From the NCBI RefSeq assembly GCF_028550415.1, contig NZ_JAQQKX010000008.1, positions 62,001 to 126,000 of the forward strand: DNA of 64,000 nucleotides. The letters run 5' to 3'. Position 1 is the stretch's first letter. Each line of letters starts with the position of its first letter. The notes beneath the pieces were generated by a model. That model searched no databases, was not told the origin of the DNA, and saw nothing but the letters and a program-made list of their open reading frames with translations. Made by a program: the position numbers and the translations under genes. This DNA comes from Asticcacaulis aquaticus. GTDB taxonomy: Bacteria > Pseudomonadota > Alphaproteobacteria > Caulobacterales > Caulobacteraceae. Of this stretch, positions 54,579-62,316 are shown piece after piece.

Positions 54579-55028
54579 TCAGGCGGGGGTGCGGAGCGCC
54601 TGACCCAGAGCCTTTACCTGATCGCGCAGAGTCGTCAGATGGCCCAGATCGCCTTTCATGGCGCACAGCATGGCCGTCGGTATGCCCGCCGCCTTTTCGG
54701 CCAGGGCCTTGCCCGCTTCGGTGAGCGTAATACGCATTACGCGTTCGTCCTTCGCGTCGCGATTACGGTTAATCAGGCCCTGCGTCTGGAGCCGCTTGAG
54801 CAGCGGCGTCAGGGTGCCGGAATCGAGAAACAGAGGCGCGCCCAGTTCGCTGACCGAACGGTCGTCCTTTTCCCACAACAGCAGCATGACCAGATATTGC
54901 GGATAGGTCAGGCCGAGCGGCTCCAGCAGCGGCTTATAGGCCTGAGCGAAGGCGTGGGCGGCGCTATGGATGGCGAAGCAGATCTGATTGTCGAGCCGCA
55001 TTTCGGGAGGGGTGAGGGAGGTGTTCAT
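54579..55028 (-). CDS. ohrR: MarR-family regulator OhrR
   Basis: An organic-peroxide sensing repressor. 149 residues from the ATG at 55028: reactive Cys17 in LDNQICFAIH, a winged helix-turn-helix with LTYPQYLVMLLLWEKDDRSVSEL and SGTLTPLLKRLQTQGLI, and a C-terminal helix. Divergent from ohr; two palindromic operators lie between them. OhrR is expected to repress ohr until the cysteine is oxidised by an organic hydroperoxide. Confidence 0.94.
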   Translation of the reverse strand: MNTSLTPPEMRLDNQICFAIHSAAHAFAQAYKPLLEPLGLTYPQYLVMLLLWEKDDRSVSELGAPLFLDSGTLTPLLKRLQTQGLINRNRDAKDERVMRITLTEAGKALAEKAAGIPTAMLCAMKGDLGHLTTLRDQVKALGQALRTPA

Positions 55029-55082
55029 AGTTTTATCCTTTAGAATCAACGCATAGCATAAAATCTCCAAAAAATCCATTAA

Positions 55083-55127
55083 ATTGCGCACAATTCAATT
55101 GACATTATATTGTGCACAATTTAATTA
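55083..55127 (+). promoter_or_regulatory. OhrR operators and ohr promoter
   Basis: Two palindromes, ATTGCGCACAAT (55083-55094) and the perfect ATTGTGCACAAT (55109-55120), with centres 26 bp apart. A -35 box TTGACA (55099-55104) sits between them and a -10-like TTTAAT (55120-55125) overlaps the second. Binding of OhrR here would block both promoters. Confidence 0.75.
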
Positions 55128-55177
55128 AGCGCCATGTAATCAAGCGTTCCCTCCAATCTCAATGAAAGGCAATTATC

Positions 55178-55636
55178 ATGACCACCCTGATCACCCCCGT
55201 CTATACCGCCCACGCCACCGCCACCGGGGGCCGCGAAGGCACCGCGTCCTCGAACGACGGCCGCCTGTCGGTCAAGCTGTCGACGCCCGCCGAACTGGGC
55301 GGGAATAACGGTGACGGCACCAATCCGGAACAACTGTTCGCCGCAGGTTACGCCGCCTGCTTCATCGGTGCCGTGAAATTCGTCGGCGCGCAAAAGAAGG
55401 TCGCCATTCCGGCGGACGCGTCTATCAATTCGTCGGTCGGCATCGGTCAGACCCCGGCCGGTTTCGGTCTCGAAGTCACGCTGAAGGTCAATCTGCCCGG
55501 CGTTGCCGACGACGTGGCCAAGACGATCATCGAAGCCGCCCACGGTGTCTGCCCCTACTCGAACGCGACGCGCGGCAATATCAAGGTCACCGTCATCCAT
55601 AACGGTGATGCGGGCGAGACAATTGTCGCCGAATAG
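55178..55636 (+). CDS. ohr: Organic hydroperoxide resistance protein Ohr
   Basis: Reduces organic hydroperoxides through a thiol pair with lipoyl donors. 152 residues of the OsmC/Ohr family with the catalytic Cys61 in AAGYAACFIGAVKFVG and Cys125 in AAHGVCPYSNAT, plus the conserved GGNNGDGTNPEQLFAAGYAACF. Divergent from ohrR; a strong terminator follows. Confidence 0.95.
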   Translation: MTTLITPVYTAHATATGGREGTASSNDGRLSVKLSTPAELGGNNGDGTNPEQLFAAGYAACFIGAVKFVGAQKKVAIPADASINSSVGIGQTPAGFGLEVTLKVNLPGVADDVAKTIIEAAHGVCPYSNATRGNIKVTVIHNGDAGETIVAE

Positions 55637-55656
55637 GCTGATGTGATACCTGATCA

Positions 55657-55690
55657 AAAGCGCCGCCTCGAAAAGGGGCGGCGCTTTTTT
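55657..55690 (+). terminator. Terminator of ohr
   Basis: The stem AGCGCCGCC/GGCGGCGCT with a run of T. Confidence 0.85.
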
Positions 55691-55778
55691 GTGTCTTCGC
55701 CTCCAGTTTGCCGTCATGCCGCCTGAAGGATTGCGTCCACAGAGAATCCCCTTTACGCAAAGGGTAAGAGTGGAAAAC

Positions 55779-56441
55779 ATGATGACGTTGAAAAACTGGA
55801 CGCCGAGGCCAAGGCCGGGGGGTGTGACCATGCCGGGCCGTTTCGGACGGCTGGAGCCGCTCGACTGGCAGCGGCATCGCGACGGGCTCTATGCCGTGGC
55901 CGGAGGTGAGGTCAATGCCGATCTGTGGCGTTACATGCCGCTGGGGCCATATCTGAGCCCGGAGGCTCTGCAGCGTGAATTCGAGGCCGCGCGCGTCGCG
56001 GACGGCTGGGAAACTCTGGTCATTATCGGCGCGGATGAGACGATCAAGGGCATGGTCTCCTTCATGCGTATCCGCGAAGCGCAGGGCTCGGCAGAGATAG
56101 GGGCGGTCCTGTACGGTCATGCCCTGCAACGTACGGCGCTGGCGACCGAAGTCCTGTACATGACCGCGCGCTACCTGTTCGACCAACTGGGCTACCGGCG
56201 CTACGAATGGAAATGCAATGCCGCCAATCAGGCCTCGGTGCGCGCCGCGCAGCGGTTCGGATTTACCTATGAGGGCACCTTCCGCAACGATATGGTCATG
56301 AAGGGCGATAACCGCGACACGGCATGGTTTTCCATCATTGATTCCGAATGGCCGGCGATCCGTGCGGCCTATGAGGCATGGTTATCGCCATCGAATTTCG
56401 ATGCGTCGGGGCAACAAATTTTCAGACTGAAGACGAAATAA
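55779..56441 (+). CDS. GNAT-family acetyltransferase (RimJ/RimL type)
   Basis: 220 residues from the ATG at 55779. The acetyltransferase core has MTARYLFDQLGYRRYEWKCNAANQASVRAAQRFGFTYEGTFRNDMVMKGDNRDTAWFSI, which is the typical RimJ/RimL ending in which the substrate peptide binds. YMPLGPYLSPEALQREFEA precedes it. The substrate could be a ribosomal or other protein N-terminus. It lies between ohr and the ECF41 cassette but ends before the cassette promoter. Confidence 0.86.
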   Translation: MMTLKNWTPRPRPGGVTMPGRFGRLEPLDWQRHRDGLYAVAGGEVNADLWRYMPLGPYLSPEALQREFEAARVADGWETLVIIGADETIKGMVSFMRIREAQGSAEIGAVLYGHALQRTALATEVLYMTARYLFDQLGYRRYEWKCNAANQASVRAAQRFGFTYEGTFRNDMVMKGDNRDTAWFSIIDSEWPAIRAAYEAWLSPSNFDASGQQIFRLKTK

Positions 56442-56452
56442 ATCACGCCGCG

Positions 56453-56479
56453 TGTCACACTGCATGTGAGCCGCTCGTC
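56453..56479 (+). promoter_or_regulatory. Predicted ECF41 sigma factor promoter
   Basis: TGTCACA at 56453-56459 and CGTC at 56476-56479 with exactly 16 bases between, matching the reported ECF41 target motif (TGTCACA-n16-CGTC, from memory). It is 47 bases before the start of the CMD gene, which fits an autoregulated cassette. Confidence 0.75.
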
Positions 56480-56525
56480 TTACCTTCGACATCGCGACTG
56501 TGCGATGAACCGAAGGAGAATTATC

Positions 56526-56978
56526 ATGTCGCAACGTATCAATGGCTATGCCGTCGCCCCCGAAGCGTATCGGATCAAGGCGGCCCTCGAAGACTATTTC
56601 AAGACCACGGCGCTGGAACCATCGCTGATCCATCTGATCAAGGTCCGCGTGTCGCAAATCAATCATTGCGCCTATTGTCTGCACATGCACCGCGAAGAAG
56701 CGCTCAAGGACGGCGATACGGAAAAGCGCCTTCTGCTGCTCGATGCCTGGCGCGAGTCGGGCATGTTCAGTCCACGCGAACGGGCGGCGCTGTGCTGGGC
56801 CGAAAGCCTGACCCACATCGCCGACAGCCACGCCAATGACGCCGACTACGAAGCCATGCGTGCCGAGTTCAACGAAAAGGACGCGGTCGATCTGACCTTT
56901 GCCATTGCGCAGATCAATGGTTGGAACCGTATTGCCGTGCCTTTGCGTCAGGTCCATCCGCAGGATAAGCTGCGTTGA
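56526..56978 (+). CDS. Carboxymuconolactone decarboxylase/AhpD-like protein
   Basis: 150 residues of the AhpD-like alkylhydroperoxidase fold, with the CxxC-type motif NHCAYCLHMH, in which the two cysteines and the following His form the redox centre. Genes of this type typically accompany ECF41 sigma factors and are their main target. The next gene begins within its stop codon (TGATG), so the two are coupled. Likely role in handling peroxides or other oxidised substrates; the true substrate is unknown. Confidence 0.9.
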   Translation: MSQRINGYAVAPEAYRIKAALEDYFKTTALEPSLIHLIKVRVSQINHCAYCLHMHREEALKDGDTEKRLLLLDAWRESGMFSPRERAALCWAESLTHIADSHANDADYEAMRAEFNEKDAVDLTFAIAQINGWNRIAVPLRQVHPQDKLR

Positions 56979-57883
56979 TGAACGTCGCCGATTTCGAGTT
57001 GCATCGCCGGTATCTGGTGGGCGTCGCCTACCGGATGCTGGGCACGCTGGCCGAAGCTGAGGACGTCGTGCAGGACGCGTTTCTGCGCGTACGCGATCAG
57101 CCGCCGCCGGAGCATCCGCGTGCCTATCTGACGCGGGTGGTGACGCGGCTGTGCCTCGATGTGCTGAAATCGGCGCACCGTCAACGGATGACCTATGTGG
57201 GCCCGTGGTTGCCGGAGCCGTTGCACGACGTCAGCGACTTCACCGGGGCGAGGGCGGGCGATGATCTGTCCGATGACCTGTCGATCGGCCTGCTCTACGC
57301 GCTGGAGCGGCTCAGTCCGTTGGAGCGCGCCGCGTTTCTGTTGCACGATGTATTCGGCGTGGGCTTCACCGAGATCGCGTCAACGCTTGATCGTTCGGAG
57401 GCCGCCTGTCGGCAACTGGCGGCCCGGGCGCGCAGGGCCGTGCGGCAAAGCCACGCGCCGCAACCGGCACGGTTTGCGGTGACGGAAGCCGACGAGCGCG
57501 CCTTCTTGCAGGCTTTTCTGGAGGCCTCGCAATCGGGCGATGTCAGCGTTCTTGAGGCGCTTCTAACGCGCGATGTGAAACTGCATTCGGACGGCGGCGG
57601 CAAGGCCTCGGCGGCGATCAATATCCTCGAAGGCCGCGACCGCGTGCTCAAATTCATGATCGGAATCTATCAGAAGTTCCGCCAATATACCGTTGAAAGC
57701 GTTGAGTTTGTGCGCGCCAACGGCGCGCTGGCGGTCCTTAGCTATCACGCCGACGGCACGACCGATCTGCTGACGATCGAGACCGTCGAGGGCCGGATCG
57801 CGAATGTCTATTTCATTCGCAATCCGGACAAGATGAAAACTTTTCATCCTCCCCTGCATAGCGGGGGAGGTGGCGCTGAGTGA
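56978..57883 (+). CDS. ECF41-type RNA polymerase sigma factor (SnoaL C-terminal domain)
   Basis: 301 residues: sigma region 2 (RYLVGVAYRMLGTLAEAEDVVQDAFLRV), region 4 (LSPLERAAFLLHDVFGVGFTEIASTLDRSEAACRQLAARARRAV), then a SnoaL-like C-terminal domain that regulates activity in ECF41 sigma factors. The DGGGK motif (SDGGGKASAA) and the terminal NPDK (IRNPDKM) are present. No anti-sigma gene is next to it, as usual in this group. The last dozen residues (HPPLHSGGGGAE) are encoded by the start of a family C repeat, so the natural end has been altered. Confidence 0.9.
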   Translation: MNVADFELHRRYLVGVAYRMLGTLAEAEDVVQDAFLRVRDQPPPEHPRAYLTRVVTRLCLDVLKSAHRQRMTYVGPWLPEPLHDVSDFTGARAGDDLSDDLSIGLLYALERLSPLERAAFLLHDVFGVGFTEIASTLDRSEAACRQLAARARRAVRQSHAPQPARFAVTEADERAFLQAFLEASQSGDVSVLEALLTRDVKLHSDGGGKASAAINILEGRDRVLKFMIGIYQKFRQYTVESVEFVRANGALAVLSYHADGTTDLLTIETVEGRIANVYFIRNPDKMKTFHPPLHSGGGGAE

Positions 57884-57988
57884 AGCGAGGCGACGGAGGG
57901 GACAATACCTCGGTAAAAAATGCCCCCTCCGTCTGCTCACTTGCGTTCGCAGCCACCTCCCCCGTACGCTTCGCGACAGGGGAGGGTG
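57845..57988. repeat. Family C repeat (144-bp element)
   Basis: Left end CATCCTCCCCTGC ... GCGGGGGAGGTGG, right end CCACCTCCCCC ... GACAGGGGAGGGTG, inverted with respect to each other, and an inner pair CGGAGGGG ... CCCCCTCCG. It overlaps the last 13 codons of the ECF41 gene and ends two bases before the metB stop. It may be read as a terminator for both. Confidence 0.82.
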
Positions 57989-57990
57989 TC

Positions 57991-59157
57991 TTAGGTGACG
58001 GCCAAGGCCCGGTCCAGCGCCGCGATCAGGTCGTCGGCGTCTTCGAGGCCGATCGACAGGCGCAGCAGGCCTTCGGTGATCCCCGCCGTGGCCTGAGCCT
58101 CAGGCGACATGGCCGCGTGGGTCATCGAGCCCGGGTGGACGATCAGGCTTTCGACGCCACCCAGGCTTTCAGCCAGGCTGAACAGTTCGACGATATCAAG
58201 CACGCGCTTGACGGCCTCGACGCCACCGGCCAGTTCGAAGCTCATCATCGCCCCGAAACCGTTCTGCTGACGCGCCGCGAGGGCGTGCTGCGGATGCGAT
58301 TTCAGGCCGGGATAGAAGACCTGCGACACGGCCGGGTGTTGATCGAGGAATTCCGCCACGCGTTGCGCCGATTCCTGTTGCTGCTTAACGCGGACGAAGA
58401 GGGTGCGCACGCCGCGGATGGTCAGGTAGCTGTCGAACGCGCCCGCTGTGGTGCCGAGGCAATTGGCCCACCAGCGATACAGCGTCACGTCTTCCGGCGT
58501 GGTGCAAACCAGCGCGCCGCCGATGACGTCCGAATGGCCGTTGATATATTTGGTCGTCGAATGGACGACGAAATCGGCGCCGAATTTGATCGGGTTTTGC
58601 AGCGCGGGCGACAGGAAGGTGTTGTCCACGGCCACGCGCGCCCCGGCCTTATGACCCAGCGCAATCAGCTTTTCGAGGTCGATGACGCGCATCAGGGGGT
58701 TTGATGGTGTTTCCAGCAGGAGCAGACCGGCAGGGGTCGAGAGGGCCGCTTCGATGGCGGCATCGTCGCCCTGATCGACATATTCAACATTGATCAGGCC
58801 CTGTTTCGTGCGGGCATTCAACAGGCGCTGCGTGCCGCCGTAGCAGTCGTGCGGAACGATGACGCGTTTATTGGGAAGGTCCTGCCACAGCAAGTCCAGA
58901 GCTGCGAGACCCGACGCGGTCATGACCGCACCGGCACCGCCTTCAAGCTCGGCAATGACGTCGGCGATGATTTCGCGCGTCGGATTGCCGGAGCGGGCAT
59001 AGTCGTAGGTTCGCTTCTTGCCGAAGCCCTCGAAGCTGAAATTGGTCGAGAGGTAGATCGGCGGCATGACCGCACCGTGCGCCTTGTCGGTGTCGATGCC
59101 GATATTGACGACCTTGGTCGCGATGCTGGCGGTTTTGAGATAGTCTTTTTTGGTCAT
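57991..59157 (-). CDS. metB: Cystathionine gamma-synthase/O-succinylhomoserine sulfhydrylase family
   Basis: PLP enzyme of the Cys/Met metabolism family, 388 residues. YDYARSGNPTRE near residue 50, the PLP lysine in VVHSTTKYINGHSDVIGG, and the C-terminal SLGGVESLIVHPGSMTHAAMSP are the family signatures. It condenses an activated homoserine with cysteine (cystathionine) or sulfide. It starts two bases after the metX stop and so shares the SAM-riboswitch-controlled mRNA. The choice between MetB and MetZ activity cannot be made from sequence here. Confidence 0.92.
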   Translation of the reverse strand: MTKKDYLKTASIATKVVNIGIDTDKAHGAVMPPIYLSTNFSFEGFGKKRTYDYARSGNPTREIIADVIAELEGGAGAVMTASGLAALDLLWQDLPNKRVIVPHDCYGGTQRLLNARTKQGLINVEYVDQGDDAAIEAALSTPAGLLLLETPSNPLMRVIDLEKLIALGHKAGARVAVDNTFLSPALQNPIKFGADFVVHSTTKYINGHSDVIGGALVCTTPEDVTLYRWWANCLGTTAGAFDSYLTIRGVRTLFVRVKQQQESAQRVAEFLDQHPAVSQVFYPGLKSHPQHALAARQQNGFGAMMSFELAGGVEAVKRVLDIVELFSLAESLGGVESLIVHPGSMTHAAMSPEAQATAGITEGLLRLSIGLEDADDLIAALDRALAVT

Positions 59158-59159
59158 TT

Positions 59160-60143
59160 TCAGTCTTTCAACGATGTACGAACAATGTCCGACACCAGTT
59201 TGATTTCCTTAAGAAAAGCATCGTGCCCATAAAGTGACGGAAAGTCGATGAACACGCTGTCCGATAGCGCTTCTGAAAACGCCTTCATATCCGAATAGGG
59301 CACCAGGCGGTCGGTCGGGACGGCGGCCAAAAATACCTTTGCGGTGATTTTTGCCGGGTCGACGCGGTGACGATCAAGCGAGTCCGACATCGAAATCCAG
59401 CGGTTGGCGTTTGACACATAGGCATCGCCGCGCGCCCGCAGATAGCCGCAGACGGTGTAGTTATCGCCCGCCAGATCCGGCGCGGGACCGTCGAAACGTT
59501 CTCCGAACTCGGCTTCGGAGCGATAGGTCGTCATGGCCAGTTGCCGGGCCAGCGAAATGCCTTCCTGTTCGCGGCCATTGTCCAGTCCGAATTGCAGCAG
59601 GCGGCGCTGAAGGCCGCGCATGGCGGTGGCCATCGGATGCGCCCGGTGAGCGGCGGAAATACAGCAGACGCGCTCGATATAGTCGCCGTATAATTCCGCG
59701 AAGGCCAACCCGATCATCGCGCCATAAGACGCGCCGATGAAGGCGAACACGCGCTCGACCTTCAGATGATCGAGGATCAGCTTTACGAGCCGCGCCTGAT
59801 CGTGGGTGGTGATGGTATAGACCTGCGACGCGGGCAGGCGTGGGGCAAATTCGATACTCAGGACGCGGAACTGATTGAGGTCCAGCGCTTCGGCGGGGCC
59901 GGCGACGCCTTCCCACCAGCCGGGGGCGGTGTCGGTCGAATCTTCCTTGGCGAACAGGATGCGTCCGGCGGAAATCCCGCCCGCAGCCACAACCATACGT
60001 CCGTCGGCCGGGCCGTAAAGGCGCGCCACGACGTCGGTTTGCTCCAGTTTCTGCCCGCTGTGCAGACGGAAATCGTCGGGGATATCGACGCGGATATCGG
60101 TCCCGGTCAGGTCAGGCGCGGCAATGGGTTTGATAAAGCTCAT
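59160..60143 (-). CDS. metX: Homoserine O-acyltransferase-like protein
   Basis: 327 residues of alpha/beta hydrolase fold. Nucleophile Ser139 in GASYGAMIG (family G-x-S-x-G), with a C-terminal Asp in VPTDRLVPYSDM and His in LYGHDAF completing the triad. Sequence style is the short MetX type seen in some proteobacteria; acetyl- or succinyl-CoA specificity is not clear. It is followed at once by metB and preceded by a SAM-I-like riboswitch, so the pathway assignment (homoserine activation for methionine) rests on context. Confidence 0.85.
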   Translation of the reverse strand: MSFIKPIAAPDLTGTDIRVDIPDDFRLHSGQKLEQTDVVARLYGPADGRMVVAAGGISAGRILFAKEDSTDTAPGWWEGVAGPAEALDLNQFRVLSIEFAPRLPASQVYTITTHDQARLVKLILDHLKVERVFAFIGASYGAMIGLAFAELYGDYIERVCCISAAHRAHPMATAMRGLQRRLLQFGLDNGREQEGISLARQLAMTTYRSEAEFGERFDGPAPDLAGDNYTVCGYLRARGDAYVSNANRWISMSDSLDRHRVDPAKITAKVFLAAVPTDRLVPYSDMKAFSEALSDSVFIDFPSLYGHDAFLKEIKLVSDIVRTSLKD

Positions 60144-60231
60144 GGTGGTCCGGTCGGCTCAAAAACACGCGACCCATCTTGACCAGTCGAGAGAAGGGGG
60201 GACGACCGGTCAGACAACCGTGGCGTCGCTT

Positions 60232-60352
60232 CTCTCATCTGTCGGAATGCGAAATTCCGCAGGAGTTGGCACCATTCCAGAGGCTAAATGAAGCACCTTG
60301 GCGGTTGCCCCAGCGTCGTCGGGCCTGTCCCTCGGCTGGTCTCGATGAGTTT
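60232..60352 (-). promoter_or_regulatory. SAM-I-like (S-box) riboswitch
   Basis: On the minus strand the conserved parts follow in order: P1 5' side CTCATC (60344-60349), GAGGGAC (60327-60333) with aGGCCC, GGGCAACC (60303-60310), GGTGCCAACTCC (60262-60273) and the P1 3' side GATGAG (60234-60239). The two P1 arms pair. About 90 bases separate it from metX, with inverted GACCGGTC/GACTGGTC sequence near the start that could hide the ribosome site. Turns off metX-metB when SAM is plentiful. Confidence 0.88.
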
Positions 60353-60574
60353 ATCCGGCCCTTATGCGCAAACCGGCCGCCTTCGTCAAGAGGTGCGTCA
60401 CAGTCAGGCGGCCCGTAACCATCGAGAGAAAAAACGCGGTTTGTCGATTCTGCGACGCCTCAATCCATAACGCATTTGCGAAAGGAAGACGTTGAAAGCG
60501 TTTCGGTTTTAAAACTTTGCACTGAATTATCCCACGCTTAATCCCGCATGGGGTGTATTTGAGAGGTTATCGCG

Positions 60575-60589
60575 TTAAGCCTTGATTAA
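60575..60589. promoter_or_regulatory. CtrA-like box between metX leader and a small gene
   Basis: TTAA-GCCTTGA-TTAA on the plus strand; read on the minus strand it is TTAA-N7-TTAAC. It lies 78 bases before the small gene at 60668 and about 220 bases upstream of the riboswitch. No other supported gene lies in 60353-60667. Confidence 0.5.
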
Positions 60590-60667
60590 GATTTGCAGCT
60601 TAACCCATAGCGTCAAAGTTGCGTTTCTCCCTTAAAATTTAGCCATTTCAATCTCATGGAGTCATTT

Positions 60668-60808
60668 ATGAGGGCGCGTACCTTTTATGGCGTAATGGGT
60701 CTCTGTTTGCTCGCCCTGATTGCATCGGCTGCGTGTCTCTGGCCAGCCGACATGGCGGGGTCGCGGGATGTGACCAAACCTGACAATGTCGCGAGCTTGC
60801 GTCCTTAA
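60668..60808 (+). CDS. Small secreted or membrane protein, 46 residues
   Basis: ATG at 60668 with a good ribosome site (GGAG, six bases before). A hydrophobic stretch MGLCLLALIASAACLW runs from about residue 10 to 25 and ends near a Cys that may be a weak lipobox, followed by a polar tail ending in SLRP. Composition and ribosome site support a real gene. A CtrA-like box sits upstream. No family recognised. Confidence 0.55.
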   Translation: MRARTFYGVMGLCLLALIASAACLWPADMAGSRDVTKPDNVASLRP

Positions 60809-60844
60809 ACTAATCCAAACGGCGGGGCCGGGCGTAATCCTGTC

Positions 60845-61372
60845 ATGACCCATGTCACTCGCCCCCTTGACCGTCGTCTGTTCCTGATCGTTGTGACGGG
60901 GTTGGTTGTGGTGCCTCAGGCCTTTGCTGCCGTCCCCGGCGTGGCGGATGCGCAAAAAATGGGCACGGCGCGGTACAGCGCGTTCGGCCTGTCGATCTTC
61001 GATGCGACGCTCTACGCGCCGGGCGGCACCTACAAGACCGATGCGCCGTTCGCACTCAGGCTCGACTATCTGAAATCCTTTGGCGCGGCGCGGATCGTCG
61101 ATAATTCGGTCAAGGAAATCCGTAGGCAGGGCTTTGCCGACGAGGCCAGACTGGCGGCGTGGAAGCGGCAGATGAGCGCCATCTTTCCCGACATTCGCAA
61201 AGGCGACCATATTGTCGGGGTGCGCGATCAGGGCGGTAACACGGCTTTCTATCACAATGGCAAGGCGATCGGGTCGATCAAGGACGCGCAATTCACCCGC
61301 CACTTCTTCAACATATGGCTGGGGCCGAACGCGCCTGCGGCCTTCCGGCAGAAGCTCTTGGGGGGCGCATGA
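60845..61372 (+). CDS. Chalcone-isomerase-like secreted protein
   Basis: 175 residues with a signal-like N-terminus (LFLIVVTGLVVVPQAFA). The mature part resembles the chalcone isomerase-like family (Chalcone_3): ARYSAFGLSIFDATLYAPGG, RLDYLKSFGAARIVDNSVKEIRRQG and QFTRHFFNIWLGPNAP. These bacterial relatives are not known to be isomerases. Its stop overlaps the start of the SDR gene by ATGA, so the pair is coupled; the same pairing is seen near fatty acid cyclopropanation genes in other bacteria. Confidence 0.82.
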   Translation: MTHVTRPLDRRLFLIVVTGLVVVPQAFAAVPGVADAQKMGTARYSAFGLSIFDATLYAPGGTYKTDAPFALRLDYLKSFGAARIVDNSVKEIRRQGFADEARLAAWKRQMSAIFPDIRKGDHIVGVRDQGGNTAFYHNGKAIGSIKDAQFTRHFFNIWLGPNAPAAFRQKLLGGA

Positions 61373-62106
61373 CGACGACCTGGATTATCGGCGCGTCGAG
61401 CGGCATCGGTGAGGCGCTGGCTTTTGAGCTGGCCCGTCGGGGCGAGACCCTGATCCTCAGCGCCCGCAACGACAAGGCCCTAACCGCGATTGCGGGGCGG
61501 CTGGACGGTGAAGGCCACCGCACCCTGCCGCTGGATATTACCGATGCCAAGGCCGTCACCCGCGCGGCCCTGGAAATCGCCGAGGTGGTGGGCCACGTCG
61601 ATCGCGTGCTGTGTTTCGCCGGCGCCTATACGCCGATGAAGCTGGGGGCGCTCGATTTGAAAGAGGTCCGGCAAATCATCGAGACCAATCTGCTGGGGGC
61701 CTTCAACGTCACCGAAGCGGCCCTGACGCTCCTCAAAGCGCAGGGACGGGGGCAGATCGCGCTATGTGCCTCGGTGGCGGGCTATCGCGGTCTGCCGAAC
61801 GGTCAGCCCTACGCCGCGACCAAGGCCGGGGTGATCTCGCTGGCGACGTCGCTCAGGGCGGAGCATGGCGATGGGCTCGACATCAAGGTGATCAATCCGG
61901 GCTTTGTGAAAACACGCCTGACTGACAAGAACGGCTTTGAGATGCCGATGATGGTGACGCCGGAGCAGGCGGCAAAGGCCATCGCCGACGAACTGGATTC
62001 GAAGCGCTTCGAAATTCATTTCCCCAAGCGCTTCACCCTTCTCGCCAAGCTGTTGAGTGTCCTGCCGGATGGGCTCTATTTCAGAGCCGTCAAACGCATG
62101 GTATAA
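61369..62106 (+). CDS. Short-chain dehydrogenase/reductase
   Basis: 245 residues from the ATG at 61369. Rossmann motif IGASSGIGEALAFELARRG, then the catalytic region ASVAGYRGLPNGQPYAATKAGVISLATSLRAE with Ser (SV), Tyr (YAATK) and Lys (TK). NAG-like FAGAY replaces the usual NNAG. The C-terminal helix (HFPKRFTLLAKLLSVLPDGL) is hydrophobic, hinting at membrane association. Coupled to the chalcone-isomerase-like gene; the substrate is unknown, perhaps a lipid. Confidence 0.88.
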   Translation: MTTTWIIGASSGIGEALAFELARRGETLILSARNDKALTAIAGRLDGEGHRTLPLDITDAKAVTRAALEIAEVVGHVDRVLCFAGAYTPMKLGALDLKEVRQIIETNLLGAFNVTEAALTLLKAQGRGQIALCASVAGYRGLPNGQPYAATKAGVISLATSLRAEHGDGLDIKVINPGFVKTRLTDKNGFEMPMMVTPEQAAKAIADELDSKRFEIHFPKRFTLLAKLLSVLPDGLYFRAVKRMV

Positions 62107-62130
62107 GGCGCTTCAGCTTGAGGCGGGGCC

Positions 62131-62316
62131 ATGCTTACGAAGCGTTTTCTGGTGGTATCGGGACTGGCTGTATTGGCCATGCCGCAGGTCGTTTCGGCCG
62201 AAAATACCTACAAACCTAAGACGCCGCAGAAATATATTCGCGGCAAGCGCGGTGGTTGCTATTACATCAACAAAAACGGCAACAAGACCTATGTCGACCG
62301 GTCGCTATGTAAATGA
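62131..62316 (+). CDS. Small secreted protein
   Basis: 61 residues with a signal peptide (MLTKRFLVVSGLAVLAMPQVVSAE). The mature ~37 residues are Lys- and Tyr-rich with two cysteines (GGCYYINKNGNKTYVDRSLC) that probably form one disulfide; the string GKRGGCYYINKNGNKTYVDR resembles small PBCV-type Cys-pair proteins seen in other bacteria. It lies after the SDR gene, and its end overlaps the EamA gene on the other strand by 12 bases. Confidence 0.65.
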   Translation: MLTKRFLVVSGLAVLAMPQVVSAENTYKPKTPQKYIRGKRGGCYYINKNGNKTYVDRSLCK

